A stretch of DNA of 64,000 nt, from NCBI GenBank assembly GCA_023428905.1, contig JAEYWP010000004.1:186001-250000 (forward strand), given 5' to 3'. Each line of letters begins with the position of its first letter. Within the stretch, counting starts at the first letter, position 1. This DNA comes from Verrucomicrobiota bacterium. GTDB taxonomy: Bacteria > Verrucomicrobiota > Verrucomicrobiia > Opitutales > Opitutaceae. This document shows positions 33,670 through 45,300 of this stretch, piece after piece. The notes under the pieces are model-generated. The model was not told the origin of the DNA and ran no database searches. It saw only the letters and a list, made by a program, of their open reading frames with translations. A program made the position numbers and the translations under genes.

Positions 33670-34923
33670 ATGGACCTGCAGACCAAACTCTCGATTCTCG
33701 CCGATGCGGCCAAGTATGACGCCTCCTGCTCGTCCAGCGGAACGGAGCGGCGCGACTCCCGCGCGGGTGGCCTGGGCTCGACGGTAGGAACGGGGATTTG
33801 CCACAGCTACACCCCGGACGGACGGTGCGTCTCCCTGCTGAAAATCCTGCTCACCAATTATTGCGTCTACGACTGCCTGTATTGCGTCAACCGGGTGTCG
33901 AGCGCGGTGCAGCGCGCTCGTTTTTCCCCGGAGGAGGTGGTGTCCCTCACGCTCGATTTTTATCGGCGCAACTACATCGAGGGCCTCTTCCTGAGCTCCG
34001 GGATCATCCGCGATCCGGACTACACGATGGAGCAACTGGTTCAGGTCGCGCGCTCTTTGCGAACCGAGCATCAGTTCCGTGGCTACATCCATCTCAAGAC
34101 GATTCCGGAGGCCAGCCAGGAACTGATCGACCAGGCCGGGCTCTGGGCGGACCGAATCAGCATCAACATCGAGTTGCCCCGATCGGAGGACCTGAAGGCG
34201 CTTGCGCCCGAAAAGGACCAGACGCGTATCCGTTCCGCCATGCAGTCGATCCGGGCGCGAATTGAAGACGCGGGGGAACAGCGCAGCCGCAGTGCGAAGG
34301 CGCCCGCCTTCGCGCCGGGTGGTCAGAGTACCCAGATGATCGTCGGGGCAACCGACGCCAGCGATGCGGTGATTCTCTCGCAGGCCTCGGGCCTTTACCG
34401 TGACGCACGGCTGCGGCGGGTCTATTATTCCGCCTTCAGCCCGATACCGGACGCCTCCAGCCACCTCCCGCCCGTCGCACCACCGCTTGTCCGTGAGCAC
34501 CGACTCTACCAGGCGGACTGGCTGATGCGCTTTTATGGTTTCGAGTCGGGGGAGCTGACGAACGCCGCCTCACCCAATCTGGACCTGCGGATCGACCCCA
34601 AATTGGCCTGGGCACTGCGTCACCGGGACCAGTTTCCCGTCGACCTTAACCGGGCACCGCGCGGCCTGCTCCTCCGCGTCCCCGGTCTCGGCGTCAAGAA
34701 CGTCGATCGCCTGCTGCAGGCGCGGCGCTGGCACAAAGTACGTCTGGCGGATCTCGCCCGACTGCGCGTGCCCCTCAAAAAGATGCTGCCCTTCATCGAG
34801 ACGGCGGATCACATCCCCAAGGGGCTGGAGGCGGCGGACCTGCTCCAGCGCGTGGCGCCTGCGGCCGAGCAGTTGGACCTGTTCGCGTCGGCAGCGGAGA
34901 TGCGGCTTTCGCCCGAGTTTTGA
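33670..34923 (+). CDS. Radical SAM protein of the putative DNA modification/repair family
   Basis: 417 aa. The 4Fe-4S/SAM site is in TNYCVYDCLYCVNR (CxxxCxxC), preceded by VGTGICHSYTPDGRCVSLLK, the family signature (TIGR03916). The C-terminus has helix-hairpin-helix-like sequence (VPGLGVKNVDRLLQARRWHKV), which fits DNA binding. The stop overlaps the next ATG (TGATG), and that gene belongs to the family that regularly accompanies it, so the two form a unit. The chemistry is not known. Confidence 0.92.
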   Translation: MDLQTKLSILADAAKYDASCSSSGTERRDSRAGGLGSTVGTGICHSYTPDGRCVSLLKILLTNYCVYDCLYCVNRVSSAVQRARFSPEEVVSLTLDFYRRNYIEGLFLSSGIIRDPDYTMEQLVQVARSLRTEHQFRGYIHLKTIPEASQELIDQAGLWADRISINIELPRSEDLKALAPEKDQTRIRSAMQSIRARIEDAGEQRSRSAKAPAFAPGGQSTQMIVGATDASDAVILSQASGLYRDARLRRVYYSAFSPIPDASSHLPPVAPPLVREHRLYQADWLMRFYGFESGELTNAASPNLDLRIDPKLAWALRHRDQFPVDLNRAPRGLLLRVPGLGVKNVDRLLQARRWHKVRLADLARLRVPLKKMLPFIETADHIPKGLEAADLLQRVAPAAEQLDLFASAAEMRLSPEF

Positions 34924-36347
34924 TGCACGCAGTGGTGTTTGACGGTTCGTACGACGGCTGGGCTGCTCGCGCACGGGAGCAGCTTCGGCTGGGGCGCGAC
35001 CCCGCTGGCATCACCTGGGTGGATACAAGTGCGCAGGCGCCCGAAAGCCTCTGGACCGGGGAGGTGGCGGAGGCGGCGCCTGCCATGGCGCCTTCGGCTG
35101 GCGTCACAGTGCCCACCCCACGCGTTCCCAAACGCTTCCTCGAGCTTTCGAAGGAAGTCGGATGCCACGCCTCGCCGGAGCGGTGGGACGCCCTTTACCG
35201 GGCGCTCTGGCGGTTGACCCACGGTGAGCCGCACCTGCTGGAGGATGCGACGGACCCGGACGTGCGGGCGCTCGAGGGGTATGCGAAGGCGGTGAGCCGC
35301 GAGGTGCACAAGATGCGGGCCTTTGTCCGCTTCCGCGAAGTCCGGTCGGAGGACGGCCCCTGGTTTGTGGCCTGGTTTGAACCCGAACACCATGTGGTGG
35401 CGCGCAACGCCGCCTTTTTCCGCGACCGCTTTGCCTCGATGCGCTGGTCGATCCTGACACCCGACCAATGCCTCCATTGGGATGGTAGGGAGGTCCGGGT
35501 CACCCCGGGAGTGGACCGCTCTCAGGCGCCCACCGGAGACGCAGTGGAGGATCTTTGGCGTACCTACTACGGGAGCATTTTCAATCCGGCGCGTATCAAA
35601 GAGCGCACGATGGCAGCACAGATGGCGCGACGTTACTGGAAGAACCTCCCGGAAGCGCAGGAGATTCCCAAACTCCTGGCGGAGGCTCCGGCCCGCGTGG
35701 ACACCATGCACAAACGGGCGAGAGCGCAGACACTGACCGAGGTGTTTGAGCCTTACGCCGTGCCCGCGACGCAGAGCCTCGCGACTCTCGCAGAGGCGGC
35801 GCAATCCTGCCGTGGCTGCCCGTTGTGGAAGCAGGCGACCTGCGCTGTGTTCGGGGAAGGCCCCAAAGGCGCCCGGGTGTTGGTCGTGGGCGAGCAGCCC
35901 GGCGACCAGGAGGACCGCGCCGGAAAGCCCTTTGTCGGGCCGGCGGGCCAGCTGCTCAACCGGGCCTTCGAGGCGGCGGGACTCGACCGTAGTGGACTTT
36001 ATGTGACAAACGCGGTGAAGCACTTCAAGTGGACCCCGCGCGGCAAACGACGGCTTCACGCCAAACCCAGCGCGCGCGAAGTCGCTGCCTGTCGTCCCTG
36101 GCTGGAGGCAGAGGTCCAGCGGGTGAAGCCTGAGCTGATCATCTGCCTCGGGGCCACGGCCGCCCAGTCGGTCTGCGGCCCCGGCGTCAAAGTGACAGAG
36201 CAACGGGGGCAGACGCTTCCCACCGAGTGGGGCATTCCTGCCTTGTTGACGGTACACCCCTCATCGCTGCTCCGGTTGCCGCCCGGCTCGGACCGCGAGG
36301 CGGAGTTTGATCGGTTTGTCGCCGACTTGGGGCTCGCCGCCCGCTGA
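34923..36347 (+). CDS. TIGR03915-UdgX fusion: DNA-repair partner plus uracil-DNA binding protein
   Basis: 474 aa. Residues 1-250 are the TIGR03915 partner domain (FDGSYDGWAAR, YARAVSREVHKMRAFVRFRE-like, RYWKNLPEAQEI). Residues about 270-474 are a UdgX-type glycosylase fold: CRGCPLWKQATCAVFGEGP, VGEQPGDQEDRAGKPFVGPAG and KRRLHAKPSARE. His379 is in the position of the UdgX His that bonds covalently to the abasic site. Three of four Cys for the UDG iron-sulfur cluster are visible in CRGCPLW and CAVFG, plus later Cys. It overlaps the radical SAM gene. Confidence 0.92.
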   Translation: MHAVVFDGSYDGWAARAREQLRLGRDPAGITWVDTSAQAPESLWTGEVAEAAPAMAPSAGVTVPTPRVPKRFLELSKEVGCHASPERWDALYRALWRLTHGEPHLLEDATDPDVRALEGYAKAVSREVHKMRAFVRFREVRSEDGPWFVAWFEPEHHVVARNAAFFRDRFASMRWSILTPDQCLHWDGREVRVTPGVDRSQAPTGDAVEDLWRTYYGSIFNPARIKERTMAAQMARRYWKNLPEAQEIPKLLAEAPARVDTMHKRARAQTLTEVFEPYAVPATQSLATLAEAAQSCRGCPLWKQATCAVFGEGPKGARVLVVGEQPGDQEDRAGKPFVGPAGQLLNRAFEAAGLDRSGLYVTNAVKHFKWTPRGKRRLHAKPSAREVAACRPWLEAEVQRVKPELIICLGATAAQSVCGPGVKVTEQRGQTLPTEWGIPALLTVHPSSLLRLPPGSDREAEFDRFVADLGLAAR

Positions 36348-36359
36348 CCGCTTGCTCGG

Positions 36360-37409
36360 CTACGCGCCGATGGCGCGTCGGCGAAGCTGGCCGCAGGCTG
36401 CATCGATATCGCGGCCGCGAGGCCGCCTGAGGTGGGCCACCTGTCCGCGGCGATGCAGCACGTTGAGGAAAACTGACGCCTGCGCCTCGTCTGTCGCGGT
36501 GTAGGTGATACCGTTCAGGCTGAGCCCGGTTGCATTGTAACGCAGGAGGTTGATGTGCATGCGTCGCGAGCCGAGGAGATCGGCCAGCAGTTCCGCCTGG
36601 GCGACGGAGTCGTTCACGCCGCTGAGCAGACAATACTGGATTGTGACCGGTCGGCCGCTCGCCGCCTGGTAAGCGTCGGCAGCGGCAAGAATATCGGCCA
36701 CGGCAAAGCGGCGCCCCATCGGCAGCAGCCGCGTGCGCGTGGCGTCGTCCGGCGCGTGCAGCGAGACGGCAAGGTGGACCTTGAGCGCCGCGGCCTGCAG
36801 ACGCTCGATTCCCGGGATGATGCCCACGGTCGACACCGTGATCTGGCGCCAGCCGAGCGCTCCCAGCTCGTTGGGGGCGATGCGTCGGATAGCCTCGATG
36901 ACATTGTCGAGGTTAAGCATCGGTTCACCCATCCCCATAAAGACCAGCGTTCGAAGTTGTCGCCCAAGGTGGAGCGCCTCCGCGCGGAGGGCGAGGAACT
37001 GGTCAATGATCTCCGCGGCGGAAAGGTTGCGTTCGAAGCCTGTCTTGGTGGTGGCGCAGAAATCGCAGCCCATGGCGCAGCCCACTTGGGAGGAGATGCA
37101 GCCGGCCGCGCGCGCGGGATGGAAATCCGGCATCAAGACGGACTCGACGGTGCGGCCATCCTGGAGCCGAAGGAGCAGTTTGACCGTCTCGTCCTCGGAT
37201 ACCTGCCGCATCGACAGCTCGGCCGTGGAAAGCGGCCATGCCCGGAGGCATTCCGCGGTGGCCCGGGGCAGCCGCAAGGCCTCCCAGTCGAGCGTGCCGC
37301 CCCGCGTGTAGTAGGAGCGCAGCAGTCTCCCGGCGTGGGAGGGTTTGCAGCCCAGCGCGACCAAGGCTTGGGCGAGGCTTTCGGGCGTGTATTCGGAAAA
37401 GGCGCGCAT
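36360..37409 (-). CDS. rlmN: RlmN-type 23S rRNA/tRNA adenine C2-methyltransferase
   Basis: 349 aa, normal length. Radical SAM motif CAMGCDFCATTKTG, then LVFMGMGEPMLNLDNV, LAVSLHAPDD, QYCLLSGVNDS and the C-terminal DIDAACGQLRRR with the second catalytic Cys. It methylates A2503 of 23S rRNA and A37 of some tRNAs. It is the last gene of a minus-strand operon, starting 2 nt after the exonuclease stop. The full Cys set argues for RlmN rather than a decayed copy; Cfr is less likely because RlmN is near universal. Confidence 0.93.
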   Translation of the reverse strand: MRAFSEYTPESLAQALVALGCKPSHAGRLLRSYYTRGGTLDWEALRLPRATAECLRAWPLSTAELSMRQVSEDETVKLLLRLQDGRTVESVLMPDFHPARAAGCISSQVGCAMGCDFCATTKTGFERNLSAAEIIDQFLALRAEALHLGRQLRTLVFMGMGEPMLNLDNVIEAIRRIAPNELGALGWRQITVSTVGIIPGIERLQAAALKVHLAVSLHAPDDATRTRLLPMGRRFAVADILAAADAYQAASGRPVTIQYCLLSGVNDSVAQAELLADLLGSRRMHINLLRYNATGLSLNGITYTATDEAQASVFLNVLHRRGQVAHLRRPRGRDIDAACGQLRRRAIGA

Positions 37410-37411
37410 GC

Positions 37412-38095
37412 TCAGTATTTCTGGATCGGGAGGTCGCCCGCGAGAAGGGGACGTTTCAGGCGCTGCCGCAGGCGCGCGCAGAGGACCAGGAAGAGCTCCG
37501 CGGTGGTAAACGCGTCCCCCGCGGCGGTGTGGCGGTCGATCATCGGGATGCCCAGGTGGGTACAGACCTCATCCAGGGTAGGCGGGTGCTGATTGGCGTA
37601 ACCGGTCTTGGCAAAGGCCTCGAGGGCCCGCATCGCCAGGACGGCGGTGTCGAGGGTGGGATTGCGCAGCTCGATGCGGAAACGGCGCAGCAGGGCGTTG
37701 TTCAGCAGGGAGGCGTCGAACTGCACGTGGTGTCCCACGATGATCGCCCCATTCAGCACGGGCAGGAGCTCGTCCATCATCGAGGCCTCCGGCAGGCCTG
37801 ATTTTGTATCCGAGGGCAGGATGCCGTGGACCTCAGCGGCGGCAGTGACCGGCATGTCCTCCTGGTAGAGCATCCAGTCGTGCATCGCCGCCACGTCGAT
37901 CCGATCCCCGCGCACGTCCACCCCGGCGAAGGAGAGGATCTTGTCGCGGTGGATGTTGAAGCCGGTCGTCTCCGTATCGATGACGAGGAAGCGCAGCTCC
38001 TCCACCGGACGCTTTTTTGGATACGTGCGCGGGGTGGAGGCGATGTAGCCCTCCACCACCGGCAGGCGTTGTTCGCGGCTGAAGAACCACTTCAT
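37412..38095 (-). CDS. DEDDh 3'-5' exonuclease (DNA polymerase III epsilon-like)
   Basis: 227 aa. ExoI FLVIDTETTGFN, ExoII IIVGHHVQFDASLLN and ExoIII IDRHTAAGDAFTTAELF give the full DEDDh set, with two Mg2+ and catalytic His. There is no polymerase interaction tail. The ATG overlaps the stop of the DUF294 gene by 4 nt; DUF294 protein plus DEDDh exonuclease is a recurrent pair. Its role is likely RNA or DNA end trimming under control of the partner. Confidence 0.9.
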   Translation of the reverse strand: MKWFFSREQRLPVVEGYIASTPRTYPKKRPVEELRFLVIDTETTGFNIHRDKILSFAGVDVRGDRIDVAAMHDWMLYQEDMPVTAAAEVHGILPSDTKSGLPEASMMDELLPVLNGAIIVGHHVQFDASLLNNALLRRFRIELRNPTLDTAVLAMRALEAFAKTGYANQHPPTLDEVCTHLGIPMIDRHTAAGDAFTTAELFLVLCARLRQRLKRPLLAGDLPIQKY

Positions 38096-40044
38096 ACGCG
38101 GCGTTGGAGTTCGAATTCGAAGCGGACGGTGTCCTGCACCATCCGGACGACGTCAAAGATGTTGGCGAGCTGCGCACGCTCCAGCTTGGTCAACGAGGCA
38201 GGATCGATATAGCGGCCCGAGTCTCCGCGGCGCAGGCCGTTGAGGGTGCGGAATTTCAGGAGCTGGTCATAGCTATCGCGCGCCAGCGTAGCCAGCTCCT
38301 GGAGACGGGGAACGTTGCGGCGCAGCTCGTCCCAGCGCCCGCCGGTCGAATGCCTCTGGGTGAGGCGATGGTGAAAGGAAAGGAGCCGGGCGCCATCGCG
38401 CAGCGGCGCCATGGCCCGTTGTTTGATGTCCAGCCCCTCCTGGCGTCCGCCGAGTTTTTCCACCACGAAACGGCCGAAAAAATTGAGGGGCGGGGGCGTG
38501 TCCACCACCAGCTCGGCGAGCCGATACTGCAGGTCGCGACTCTCGCAGACGGAGTCGATCATGACGCGTCGCACCTCCTCGGCCGGGGTCGCGTCACCGG
38601 CGACAAAACGCATGTCATAAAGAATGACCGCGCGCAGGAGCTGATCGCCGCCGGTGGTGCGATTGACCGCCTTCAGCTCGTCGATCCACTCGGTGGTGGT
38701 GCGGCACCAGCGCGGATTGGACGCCATGACTCCTCCCTGGCAGCGGGCGAAGCCGGCGTCCACCAGGCGGGCCACCACGCGGGTCCCGAGTTCGACGAGG
38801 AGGGCGCGGTCGCGCTCCACCGCGGCGGCATCGCCCCGCGGTGAAAACACCAGCGCGTTATCCATGTCGGTCCGCAGGATTTGTTCGCGCCGCCCGTCAC
38901 TGCCGACCGAAAGCCAGGCCCAGGGCACGTCCGGAAGCGGTTTGCCTTCATCTTCCAACTCTTCGCTGGCGAGGACGAGGAGACGTTGCACCAATTCGTC
39001 GTTCAACTCGGCGCACATCTGTCCCAGAAACACGGCCGACACGCCTGCCTCCAGATAACTGCGCGCAATCGCCTCGATGTCGTCGCAGAGCTCGCGAAAA
39101 CGTGCCGGAGAGCGGGCGTTGCGAATCTCGCGCAGGAGGCCCGCGGGGTGGTGTCCGCTGAGGGCGAGCAGGTCCTTCTCCGAGCAGATGTCGAGCACAG
39201 GGGAGGCGGAGGTGCCGTCGGCCGTGACGCAAACCTGACCGATGCGCTGGCGCAGCATCAACAGCAGCGCGGCGGTCGCGCTCGAGCCCGCGGAAACGGT
39301 CACGACCGGGCTGGTCATGATGGAGCGGATCGGCTCGGACTTCGGGGTCGAGCCCACGACAATTTCCCGCACCAGGGTGCTGTTGGTGACGATGCCGACC
39401 GGCCTTCGTTCCTCATCGGTGACCACCACGGACGGCAGGCGCCGCGCAGCCATCAGCCCGGCGGCCTGCTGGATCGAGTCTTCGGGGCGGCAGGTCAGGA
39501 TGTTTGCGCCGGGGCGCGGTCGGACGGTCTGGGCGCCGTCGAGGTGCGCCTGGAGGATGTTTTTAGTGCGGCCGGCAATGGTGTCCTGCGTGGGTTCGGG
39601 CAGGGCGATGGGGCTGCCGACGCGCGTCGCCCAAAAGAGGTGGCGGCGGGCGTAGTTGCGCGCCTGGTCGTGGACGTCCAGCTGCGCCTTGAACGGGAGC
39701 CAGGGCAGTCCGTAGAGCAGGCTGTCCTCCACCACCTGCGCGGTGACGCGAAACGGTTCTCCTTTATAAAGTGCTGTCAGCCCGAGGACGTCGCCGACGT
39801 CGCGCACGTCGACCAGCTCGGTGCGGTCATCGCTTTGCCAAACGTATTCGACGCGCCCGCGCGCGAGAAAAAGCAGTTCGGAGCCGGGGATTTCGCCCTG
39901 CTTCCAGACGGTGTCGCCGGCCACCAGGACGCGAACCGAAGCCTCGCTCGCAAGCTGGCGAACGGCCTCGAAAGGGAGCATCGAGAAGGGCGGGAATCGG
40001 CGCAGCGACTCTGCGATGCGCTCGGGGATGACATTGGTAGCCAC
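38092..40044 (-). CDS. cNMP-CBS-DUF294 nucleotidyltransferase-like protein
   Basis: 650 aa. A cyclic nucleotide-binding domain lies at about 15-135 (VLVAGDTVWKQGEIPGSELLF). Two CBS motifs follow (NILTCRPEDSIQQAAGLMAAR and PIRSIMTSPVVTVSAGSSA). A DUF294 nucleotidyltransferase domain has WLSVGSDGRREQILRTDMDN and is followed by the DUF294 C-terminal helical domain. CBS pairs bind adenyl nucleotides, so the protein looks like a nucleotide-sensing, possibly nucleotidyl-transferring regulator. First gene of the operon with the exonuclease and rlmN. Confidence 0.9.
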   Translation of the reverse strand: MATNVIPERIAESLRRFPPFSMLPFEAVRQLASEASVRVLVAGDTVWKQGEIPGSELLFLARGRVEYVWQSDDRTELVDVRDVGDVLGLTALYKGEPFRVTAQVVEDSLLYGLPWLPFKAQLDVHDQARNYARRHLFWATRVGSPIALPEPTQDTIAGRTKNILQAHLDGAQTVRPRPGANILTCRPEDSIQQAAGLMAARRLPSVVVTDEERRPVGIVTNSTLVREIVVGSTPKSEPIRSIMTSPVVTVSAGSSATAALLLMLRQRIGQVCVTADGTSASPVLDICSEKDLLALSGHHPAGLLREIRNARSPARFRELCDDIEAIARSYLEAGVSAVFLGQMCAELNDELVQRLLVLASEELEDEGKPLPDVPWAWLSVGSDGRREQILRTDMDNALVFSPRGDAAAVERDRALLVELGTRVVARLVDAGFARCQGGVMASNPRWCRTTTEWIDELKAVNRTTGGDQLLRAVILYDMRFVAGDATPAEEVRRVMIDSVCESRDLQYRLAELVVDTPPPLNFFGRFVVEKLGGRQEGLDIKQRAMAPLRDGARLLSFHHRLTQRHSTGGRWDELRRNVPRLQELATLARDSYDQLLKFRTLNGLRRGDSGRYIDPASLTKLERAQLANIFDVVRMVQDTVRFEFELQRRV

Positions 40045-40090
40045 CCCGTGACGCTAGAGAAGCACGAGCCGCGATGTAAACGGAGGACCG

Positions 40091-40132
40091 CCGGGCCGCG
40101 CAGCGGCCCGGAATGGCGCGCCGGAGGCGCGC
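40091..40132. repeat. Two tandem GC hairpins
   Basis: Stem 1 pairs CCGGGCCGC (40091-40099) with GCGGCCCGG (40103-40111), loop 3 nt. Stem 2 pairs GCGCGCC (40116-40122) with GGCGCGC (40126-40132), loop GGA. They lie upstream of the DUF294 gene and next to the heptad repeat. Confidence 0.75.
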
Positions 40133-40133
40133 G

Positions 40134-40207
40134 AGTGAGCAGTGACCAGTGACCGGTCAGCAATGACCAATGACCAATGACCAATGAGCAGTGATGAGCA
40201 GTGACTC
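40134..40207. repeat. Heptad spacer repeat (AATGACC/AGTGACC)
   Basis: About ten imperfect 7-nt units, including three consecutive AATGACC copies. A shorter form of the same repeat is at 7127. After it come two ATCACGAATC units and the palindrome GAATCGCGATTC (40243-40254). The unit is too short for a CRISPR and encodes nothing. Confidence 0.75.
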
Positions 40208-40257
40208 CGGCCGCGGATCGGGAATCACGAATCAAAAATCACGAATCGCGATTCTCG

Positions 40258-40911
40258 TCAGTATCTCCAGCCCAGCCTGCCGTACGGGAGGCCGTAGGGG
40301 CCGTAGCCATACCGGCCATAACCGTAGCGGTCGAAGTAGTCCCAGTCGTAATACGGGAGATGTCCGCGGAATTCGGAATAACCGACTCCGAGGGAGTAAC
40401 CCTTCTGGGGATCGGTTTGTTCGACGTAAACGGAACCGCCGTAAAAATTGCGGCCGCTGCCCGAAGTGCCGACGGTGAAGGAGACCTCCCCGTGCAGGAT
40501 CGGCTTGGGGGCGACGCCGCGCACCGCGTCCGCATGGCTGACGGCACGGGTCTCGGCGTAATCCACCGAGACGGGGCGGCTGGCAATGGCTTCGGCAACA
40601 AGCGTGTCGAGGCGTTCCACTTGCTCAGGGCTCAATTTGTCGATGCCTGCCTTGGCGCGTTCGGGCGCGGACCGGCGTTTCGAGAAGTCTGATGCAAACG
40701 CGGTCACGTTGCCCTGCTGCGCGAGCCGGATCTCCCGCTCCACCAGGTTATTGAGCACGGCACGCTGGTCATCGGAGAGGGCGGAGACACCGGTCGAGGT
40801 CCGCTCGTCCTCCTTCAGCCTCTCGGTGAACGCAGGCTGTGCCGCCCCAGCCGTTGCAACGCAGGCGAGCAGGGTGGTGGTGGCGAGAAGGTGGCGGAAG
40901 ACGCGGGGCAT
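40258..40911 (-). CDS. Exported protein of unknown function with Gly/Tyr-rich end
   Basis: 217 aa. Signal peptide (LLATTTLLACVATAGAA). The N-terminal part is helical and charged (SALSDDQRAVLNNLVEREI, KLSPEQVERLDTLVAEAI), resembling LTXXQ/Spy-like helix pairs only loosely. The C-terminus has beta-rich SFTVGTSGSGRNFYGGSV and a Tyr/Gly-rich tail (RYGYGRYGYGPYG). I recognise no family. I chose the ATG at 40911. Confidence 0.75.
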   Translation of the reverse strand: MPRVFRHLLATTTLLACVATAGAAQPAFTERLKEDERTSTGVSALSDDQRAVLNNLVEREIRLAQQGNVTAFASDFSKRRSAPERAKAGIDKLSPEQVERLDTLVAEAIASRPVSVDYAETRAVSHADAVRGVAPKPILHGEVSFTVGTSGSGRNFYGGSVYVEQTDPQKGYSLGVGYSEFRGHLPYYDWDYFDRYGYGRYGYGPYGLPYGRLGWRY

Positions 40912-41058
40912 GGCAGGTATGACGTCCGGGGTCGTGCAAGGGTTCCAGAGAAGTGAGCCGCCGGCAAGGGTGCGCTTCCGTGCCCACACGGCACCGCCGC
41001 CCCTGGGTCGAAAGACCCGGGGCGTTGCGCTGCACCTCAGGCGGCGCCGGCGCCCCCC

Positions 41059-43742
<2,684 letters not shown>

Positions 43743-43743
<1 letters not shown>

Positions 43744-44816
43744 CAGGCGACGGTGAGAGGTTCGAGTCCGCTGAGGCGCAGGGCGGGGGGCAGGGTGGGG
43801 CGGGTCCGTGGCTTGAGGCCGGCGACTGCCTTGGCGATGGCGGCGATGTGAGCGGGGGTGGAGCCGCAGCAGCCACCCACCAGGTTCACAAAACCGTTGG
43901 ACGCAAAATCGCGCAGCACCGTTCCCATGTCATCCGGCGTTTCGTCGTATCCACCGAATGCATTCGGCAGGCCGGCGTTGGGATAGCAAGTGACGTAGCA
44001 GTCGGCGATGGAGGACAACTCCTCCACATACGGGCGCATCTGCCGCCCCCCGAGGGCGCAGTTCAGGCCGACGGAAAACGGGTTGGCATGTCGGATGGAG
44101 TGGTAGAAGGCGGTGATCGTCTGGCCCGAGAGGGTCCGGCCCGAGGCATCGGTGATCGTGACTGAGATCATCACCGGCACGCGTTCACCGCGCTCCTCAA
44201 AGAGGGTCTCGATGGCAAAGAGGGCGGCCTTGGCATTCAGCGTGTCGAAGATCGTCTCGACGAGGAGGGCATCCACGCCCTCCTCGAGGAACACGCGAAT
44301 CTGTTCCGTGTAGGCATCGACCACCTGCTTCCAGGTCACCGCGCGATAGTCCGGGCGGTTCACGTCGGGCGACATCGAAAGGGTGCGGTTGAGCGGGCCC
44401 ACGGCGCCGGCCACAAAACAGCGCCGGCCGGGGGTGGCGGCCTCTGCGTGGCGGGCGGCGCGCCGCGCCACCGCGACGGCGGCGCGGTTGATCTCGGCGA
44501 CGTGCGCTTCCATGCGGTAGTCGGCCTGGGAGATGACGGTGGAATTGAAGGTGTTGGTCTCCACCATGTCGGCACCGGCGGCGAAATAGGCGCGGTGGAT
44601 CTCCTCGATGACGTCGGGACGCGTCAGGCAGAGAAGGTCGTTGTTGCCCTTCAGATCGTGGGCGTGCTCCTTAAAACGTTCCCCGCGGAAGTCGGCCTCC
44701 TGGAGTCCATAGGTCTGGACCATGGATCCCATCGCGCCGTCGAGCACCACGATCCGTTGTTCGAAGAGCGCGCGCAGGGCGGCGAAGGAGGGAGACTCAC
44801 AGGTGGCCGGATTCAT
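43743..44816 (-). CDS. metH: Methionine synthase, homocysteine-binding N-terminal piece
   Basis: 357 aa, a single homocysteine S-methyltransferase domain. VVLDGAMGSMVQTYG starts the barrel, and zinc ligands are Cys in VGLNCALGG and the pair in VGGCCGSTPAHI. It corresponds to MetH residues 1-350. The ATG at 44816 is only 8 nt from a strong palindrome (44824), with no visible Shine-Dalgarno sequence, and the next Met is inside the core fold, so the leader is very short or absent. Divergent from the btuB riboswitch. Confidence 0.94.
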
Positions 44817-44823
44817 GTATCTT

Positions 44824-44845
44824 CATATCAAGATATGATGATATG
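44824..44845 (-). promoter_or_regulatory. Candidate operator in front of metH
   Basis: CATATC-AA-GATATG (44824-44837) is a 6+6 palindrome, followed by another GATATG (44840-44845), 8 bp on. Placement 8 nt before the metH start fits an operator over the promoter. The half-sites are loosely like those reported for SAH-sensing ArsR-type regulators (SahR); this is from memory and no such gene is in the window. Further out, GCTGTTTCGGGCC occurs twice (44858-44870 and 44882-44894). Confidence 0.45.
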
Positions 44846-44992
44846 TGCTTGGCAAGTGCTGTTTCGGGCCATTTCCTGGCGGCTGTTTCGGGCCCACGGG
44901 CGCGCAGTCCTTGCCAAAATATGATCACACTCCGGCGTTGCCGGGCGGGGACGATGTTTCGCAATGTCGGGCCTGGTTCGCCGTTCTTTCAC

Positions 44993-45150
44993 TCGCTTCG
45001 GGGTATAGGGAATGCCGTGTAAATCGGCGACAGTTGCGCTGCGGTAACGCACCACAACCCTCCACTGCGCGAGCGAACGCGCGGGCAAAGCCAGTCGGTC
45101 AGCAACCGGCGAAGGCGGAGGGAAGGCTATGAGTGCGGAGTCCGAAGATC
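44993..45150 (+). ncRNA. Cobalamin (AdoCbl) riboswitch upstream of btuB
   Basis: Core GGGAATGCCGTGTAAAT (45008-45024) and CAGTTGCGCTGCGGTAAC follow the class pattern GGGAAnnnGGTGnAA...GCnGGTAA. A second half AAGCCAGTCGGTCAGCAACCGGC... GAAGGC follows. The B12 box-like GAGTGCGGAGTCCGAAG is at 45131-45147. CTTCGG (44996-45001) pairs with CCGAAG (45142-45147) to close P1. The 150 nt to the btuB ATG at 45301 would be the expression platform. Binding of adenosylcobalamin should reduce btuB and downstream expression. Confidence 0.9.
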
Positions 45151-45300
45151 TTATCCCGGGGTGCTCACGCGTCGGCGCGGTTTGCGCGCGCTGATCGCGA
45201 AAACTTCATCGCAAAAATGAAGCGTGAGAGCGGCGTTCTCCCCTGTCTGCAGCGGGGTGCCCACGTGTCTGCTCTTGCCTGTAACGTCAGTCAGACACCT

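Noticed and set aside
32638..34500. 620-aa minus-strand frame across the metzincin end and the radical SAM gene
   Set aside because: It covers three unrelated features and has no domain; it is a GC-driven open frame.
40134..40207. Possible CRISPR-like array
   Set aside because: Units are 7 nt, imperfect and without unique spacers; no cas gene is near.
45133..45300. N-terminal extension of btuB from a GTG at 45133
   Set aside because: It would translate the B12 box of the riboswitch and place the signal peptide 57 residues inside; the ATG at 45301 fits the signal peptide.
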